Origin: Gemmobacter denitrificans
GTDB taxonomy: Bacteria > Pseudomonadota > Alphaproteobacteria > Rhodobacterales > Rhodobacteraceae
Reading direction: 5' to 3'
Length of the DNA: 64,000 nucleotides
Assembly: GCF_036964905.1 (NCBI RefSeq)
Contig: NZ_JBALHR010000005.1
Location: 62,001 to 126,000 of the forward strand
Shown piece after piece: positions 60,825 through 64,000 of the stretch. Each line of letters begins with the position of its first letter. Position 1 is the stretch's first letter. The position numbers were made by a program, and so were the translations under genes. Under the pieces are notes generated by a model. That model saw only the letters and a list, made by a program, of their open reading frames with translations. It ran no database searches and had not been told where the DNA came from.

Positions 60825-62336
60825 ATGCGGCATGTGCCATGCTGCGCGGCAGTTTTCGCCGCGCTTCTTTCTTTTGCACCGGGCGCGATGGCGCAGGATG
60901 TGACGCTGACCGCCCGCGACAGTTCGCTGTCGATCGAAGGCACGTTGCAAGGCTTTGATGGCGAGTTCTACCGGGTGGATACCCGCTATGGCCTTCTGAC
61001 GGTCGATGGCGAAGGCGTGATTTGCGAAGGCCCCGGCTGCCCGGACCTGACGGCACCGCTGGCGGTGCTGACCGTGACCGGTGCTGGCGCTCCGGGCAAT
61101 GCGTTGTTGCCTGCCCTGCTTGCAGCCTATGCCGAGACGCGCGGGCTTGCCGTGGCTGTGTTGCCCGAAGGCGATGGCTTTCGCGCCATCCTGACCGATC
61201 AGACCAGCGGGCAGGATCTGGCCCGGATCACCTTTCAACCCAGCCCGCCTGAAGTGGCACGGGCAGCGTTGCTTGCGGGCAAGGCCGATCTGATCGTGGC
61301 ACAGACCGCCGACAAAGGCTTTGGCAGCCGGGCGATGGCGCTGGATGCGCTGGTGGCCATCGTTGCCCCTGACAATCGGCTGGCGCATGTTTCGACCCCC
61401 GATCTGGCCCGTGCCCTGTCGGGCGAAATCCGCAATTGGCAGGCATTGGGCGGGCCAGACATGCCGCTTGTGCTGCATGCGCTGCGGGCCGATACGTCGC
61501 TGCAAGAGGCACTCGCAGCCCGTTTGGGCCGACAGGTGGCGGCTGTCGTGGAACATGACACGCCCGAAGCCCTGGCCGAAGCCGTGGCGCGCGACCCCTG
61601 GGCGCTGGCCATCACGGGCCAATCTGCCCGTGGCAGGGCCCGCCTGCTGCCCTTGACCGACAGTTGTGGCTTTGCCCTGCAGCCCGAGCGGGCCTCGGTC
61701 AAGGCCGAGGACTATCCGCTGGCGCTGCCCGTGAACCTGTTGACGCCACGCAGGCGCTTGCCACTCTTTGCCCGTGAGTTTCTGGAATTCCTGGATCACC
61801 CTGCGGCGCAGGGCGCGATTTCCGCGGCGGGCTATGTGGACCGGGCACCGGAACTGACCCCGCTGACCGGCGATGGCCTGCGCCTGCTGAACGCGATCAA
61901 GGGCGCCGGGCCGGATGTACCATTGCCCGAATTGCAGCGGCTGGCCGAAACCATGGCCGGGGCCAGCCGGTCTTCGTTGACCTTCCGCTTTGAGGATGGG
62001 TCCACCACATTGGACGCGCGGTCGCGCGACAATCTTCGATTGCTGGCTGACCTGCTGTCAGTGGGGGCGTTCAACGATCAGCAGGTGGTGCTGGCCGGCT
62101 TCTCTGATGGGTCCGGCGACGGGGCTGCCAATCTGCAGCTGTCGGAAAGCCGGGCCATGGGCATTGCCACCGCATTGGCAGAGATGAGCCCAGATTTGCC
62201 CGAGGGTCAGGCCTTTCCCGATGTGATGGCCTTTGGCGAGGCCCTGCCAATGGCCTGCGACACCACAGCCGCCGGACGGCGGGCCAATCGGCGGGTCGAG
62301 GTCTGGGTGCGCCCTAAAGGTATTGCTGCGCCCTGA
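60825..62336 (+). CDS. periplasmic binding-protein-like / OmpA C-terminal domain fusion
   Basis: 503 residues: signal peptide ending GAMAQ (1-23), a phosphate-binding-protein-like (PBP-type) domain at about 75-340 with ARAALLAGKADLIVAQTADKG and LSGEIRNWQALGGPDMPLVLHA, then an OmpA/MotB peptidoglycan-binding domain at about 385-500 with LTFRFEDGSTTLDARSRDNLRLLADLL, VVLAGFSDGSGDG and ANRRVEVWVRP. This joins a solute-binding fold to a wall anchor, as in some PstS/OmpA proteins. Its end overlaps radC by 23 bases. Confidence 0.85.
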   Translation: MRHVPCCAAVFAALLSFAPGAMAQDVTLTARDSSLSIEGTLQGFDGEFYRVDTRYGLLTVDGEGVICEGPGCPDLTAPLAVLTVTGAGAPGNALLPALLAAYAETRGLAVAVLPEGDGFRAILTDQTSGQDLARITFQPSPPEVARAALLAGKADLIVAQTADKGFGSRAMALDALVAIVAPDNRLAHVSTPDLARALSGEIRNWQALGGPDMPLVLHALRADTSLQEALAARLGRQVAAVVEHDTPEALAEAVARDPWALAITGQSARGRARLLPLTDSCGFALQPERASVKAEDYPLALPVNLLTPRRRLPLFAREFLEFLDHPAAQGAISAAGYVDRAPELTPLTGDGLRLLNAIKGAGPDVPLPELQRLAETMAGASRSSLTFRFEDGSTTLDARSRDNLRLLADLLSVGAFNDQQVVLAGFSDGSGDGAANLQLSESRAMGIATALAEMSPDLPEGQAFPDVMAFGEALPMACDTTAAGRRANRRVEVWVRPKGIAAP

Positions 62337-63090
62337 AGCTCAACTCGCGTTCCTTGCCGATGATGATGTGATCATGCAGCACGATGCCCAGAACCTCGGC
62401 CGCATCGCGGATCTGCGCTGTCATTGCGATATCGGCATCGGACGGGGTGGGATCGCCAGAGGGGTGATTGTGCACCAGAATCAGGGCACAGGCATTCAAC
62501 TCCAACGCCCGTTTCACCACTTCGCGCGGATAGACGGGAACATGATCCACCGTGCCACGCGCCTGTTCCTCGTCAGCAATCAGGACGTTTTTCCGGTCCA
62601 GAAACAACACCCGGAACTGTTCCGTCTCGCGATGCGCCATGGCGGTGTGGCAATAATCGAGCAGTGCCGCCCAGCCTGACAGGACCGGCCGCTGCATCAC
62701 CCGCGACCGGGCCATGCGCTGTGCCACCGCCTCCAGCAGTTTCAGTTCCAGCACCACCGCATCCCCGACACCCTTGACCTGCAGCAGGCGCGGCAGCGGT
62801 GCGGCAATCACCCGGTTCAGATCGCCGAAGGTATCCAGCAGCTGCCGGGCCAGCGGTTTCACATCCTGCCGCGGGATCGCCCGGAACAGCACAAGTTCCA
62901 GCAATTCGTAATCCGGCATCGCAGCTGCGCCGCCTTCCAGAAATCGCTGGCGCAGCCGTTTGCGGTGATCAGCGATGTAGGAAGGCAGGCGCCCTTCCAC
63001 AGGCGCAGCCAGTACCACATCATCCTCATCACCCGGCGGGGCAAAAAGGGGCAATGAAGCTTCGGCAAAGGCGCTGGATTTCGGGCTCAT
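62314..63090 (-). CDS. radC: RadC family JAB-domain protein
   Basis: 258 residues. N-terminal helix-hairpin-helix region (LLQVKGVGDAVVLELKLLEA) and a C-terminal MPN/JAB metalloprotease-like domain with the JAMM motif HNHPSGDPTPSDAD. The role of RadC in DNA repair is doubted; the JAMM residues suggest hydrolase or binding activity. ATG at 63090. It lies 80 bases downstream of gyrB on the same strand. Confidence 0.9.
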   Translation of the reverse strand: MSPKSSAFAEASLPLFAPPGDEDDVVLAAPVEGRLPSYIADHRKRLRQRFLEGGAAAMPDYELLELVLFRAIPRQDVKPLARQLLDTFGDLNRVIAAPLPRLLQVKGVGDAVVLELKLLEAVAQRMARSRVMQRPVLSGWAALLDYCHTAMAHRETEQFRVLFLDRKNVLIADEEQARGTVDHVPVYPREVVKRALELNACALILVHNHPSGDPTPSDADIAMTAQIRDAAEVLGIVLHDHIIIGKERELSFRAQQYL

Positions 63091-63137
63091 GCCGCGCAGG
63101 GTGCGGCAGAAGGGTAAACCAGTGGTTAACGCGCCGG

Positions 63138-63162
63138 GCACCCCGGCCATTGGCCGGGGTGC
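63138..63162 (-). terminator. hairpin after gyrB
   Basis: Perfect 11-bp stem GCACCCCGGCC/GGCCGGGGTGC with a 3-base loop, 9 bases after the gyrB stop on the minus strand. No T run follows, so termination may be partial. Confidence 0.6.
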
Positions 63163-63170
63163 GGCAGCAA

Positions 63171-64000
63171 TCAGAAGTCCAGGTTTTCCACGTTCAGCGC
63201 ATTCTGCTGGATGAATTCGCGGCGCGGTTCCACCACATCACCCATCAGTTTGGTGAACAGATCATCCGCCTCTGCCACGTCATCGACACGCACCTGCAGC
63301 AGTGTGCGGGCGTCCGGGTCCAGCGTGGTTTCCCAAAGCTGCTCGGGGTTCATCTCCCCCAGCCCCTTGTACCGCTGCAGCGACAGGCCCTTTTCGCCCT
63401 CGGCCAGAATGGCCTTCAACAATTCGGTCGGGCCATGGATCGGTTGATCCCGATCCTTGCGCACCAAACGGGCCCCGGAGGCAAAGACATCGCGGCTTTG
63501 CGCAGACATTTGCGAAAGCTTGCGTGCCTCGCCCGACCGTAGCACCGCACCATCCAGTGTGCGCAACTCTTCCACGCCCCGCAGGATGCGCGACAGGCGG
63601 ATGCCGTGGTCCTGCGTGATGCGGCCTTGCCAACCACGTTCATATTCCACAGCGACCCCGTCCAACCGCCGCGCCACCATATCGGCCACCAGTTGCAGGT
63701 CGGCATCGGCACGACCCTGATCGAAGGCCCCGGCCAGCGCCGCCTGCTCCAGAATGTTGCGCGGGTAATGCGTCGGAAATGCCTCCAGCACCCGGCGGAA
63801 GGCGCGGGCACCTTCGACGATGCGCAGCAGATCGGCGCCTGCCACCTCTTCGCCGGTGCCAAGGCGCAGCACGGCCCCTTCGACCCCTTGTTGAATCAGG
63901 TAATCTTCAAACGCCGCCTGATCCTTGAGATAGACCTCCGACTTGCCGCGGGCCACTTTGTACAGCGGCGGCTGCGCGATATAAAGATAGCCGCCATCAA
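63171..64000 (-). CDS. gyrB: DNA gyrase subunit B, C-terminal part (runs off the window)
   Basis: The last 276 residues of the ATPase subunit of gyrase. Visible are part of the TOPRIM domain, which starts with LYIAQPPLYKVARGKSEVYLK at the right edge, and the family C-terminus LQRYKGLGEMNPEQLWETTLDP followed by FTKLMGDVVEPRREFIQQNAL and the ending NVENLDF. The insertion around 63330-63900 is the gyrase-type tail domain. The final residues separate it from ParE. The 5' part lies beyond the window. Confidence 0.93.
   Translation of the reverse strand, partial: DGGYLYIAQPPLYKVARGKSEVYLKDQAAFEDYLIQQGVEGAVLRLGTGEEVAGADLLRIVEGARAFRRVLEAFPTHYPRNILEQAALAGAFDQGRADADLQLVADMVARRLDGVAVEYERGWQGRITQDHGIRLSRILRGVEELRTLDGAVLRSGEARKLSQMSAQSRDVFASGARLVRKDRDQPIHGPTELLKAILAEGEKGLSLQRYKGLGEMNPEQLWETTLDPDARTLLQVRVDDVAEADDLFTKLMGDVVEPRREFIQQNALNVENLDF

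Noticed and set aside
1..64000. CRISPR array, prophage, IS element or defence island
   Set aside because: No spaced repeats, integrase, transposase, capsid or known defence gene motifs were seen.

Overview
The window is a 64 kb piece of a high-GC alphaproteobacterial chromosome, most likely from the Rhodobacterales (Rhodobacter/Paracoccus-like). Reasons: codon use is strongly GC-rich; there is a fused YlxR/L7Ae protein in a rimP-nusA-infB operon, an ArgJ with an N-terminal coiled coil next to a parvulin foldase, a KpsC-like plus GT29 gene pair, a PhnE paralog with a large periplasmic insertion, and a LexA-type GTTC-N7-GTTC site. Most of it is ordinary core genome: dense, often overlapping operons, with no phage, IS element, CRISPR array or rRNA seen. 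One tRNA (Arg, anticodon ACG) is present.

Layout. 0.1-3.8 kb: L,D-transpeptidase lipoprotein, YbjN protein, cupin, and the pantothenate genes panB-panC. 4-5.2 kb: tRNA-Arg, about 600 bp without a gene, and a GNAT protein. 5.3-11.6 kb: peroxiredoxin, ferredoxin reductase, rsmD, HAD phosphatase, a 2,4-dienoyl-CoA reductase-type enzyme, a DUF1579-like gene behind a candidate SOS box, and a VOC protein. 11.6-17.05 kb: phosphonate transporter phnC-D-E1-E2 with an SDR and a hexapeptide acyltransferase, preceded by a Pho-box-like repeat and carrying a hairpin terminator after phnD. 17.1-23.7 kb (minus): LuxR regulator, a complete branched-chain-amino-acid-type ABC transporter and an HDAC-like amidohydrolase, with most genes overlapping. 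23.85-24.6 kb: STAS/HATPase partner-switching pair. 24.7-28.8 kb: free-Met-(R)-sulfoxide reductase, DeoR regulator, VOC protein, LysE exporter, homocysteine methyltransferase, pseudouridine synthase. 28.8-34.1 kb (minus): asd, a GT29 gene broken by two in-frame TGA codons, a capsule-type gene, two MFS transporters. 34.3-39.1 kb: GH13 alpha-glucosidase behind a LacI-type palindrome, GNAT, Gre factor, Nudix, lipase, trhO. 39.2-43.4 kb: pncA, hybrid histidine kinase, pncB. 43.4-48.2 kb: arfB, aldo/keto reductase, Lnb/DUF4105 membrane protein, ubiG, proline iminopeptidase, tspO. 48.2-53.9 kb: rimP-nusA-ylxR-infB with a candidate attenuator leader. 53.95-56.8 kb (minus): a 45-residue gene, mutT, argJ, foldase. 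57-64 kb: secA, an exported protein paired with a periplasmic-binding/OmpA fusion, radC, and the 3' part of gyrB, which runs off the right edge.

The strongest leads beyond routine annotation are the LuxR/ABC/deacetylase unit, the binding-protein/OmpA fusion with its unknown partner, the histidine kinase between the two NAD-salvage genes, the rimP leader attenuator, the possibly leaderless pip transcript, the GT29 pseudogene and the unlisted 45-residue gene. I saw no obviously new defence or mobile system. All calls come from reading the sequence; no database search was run.
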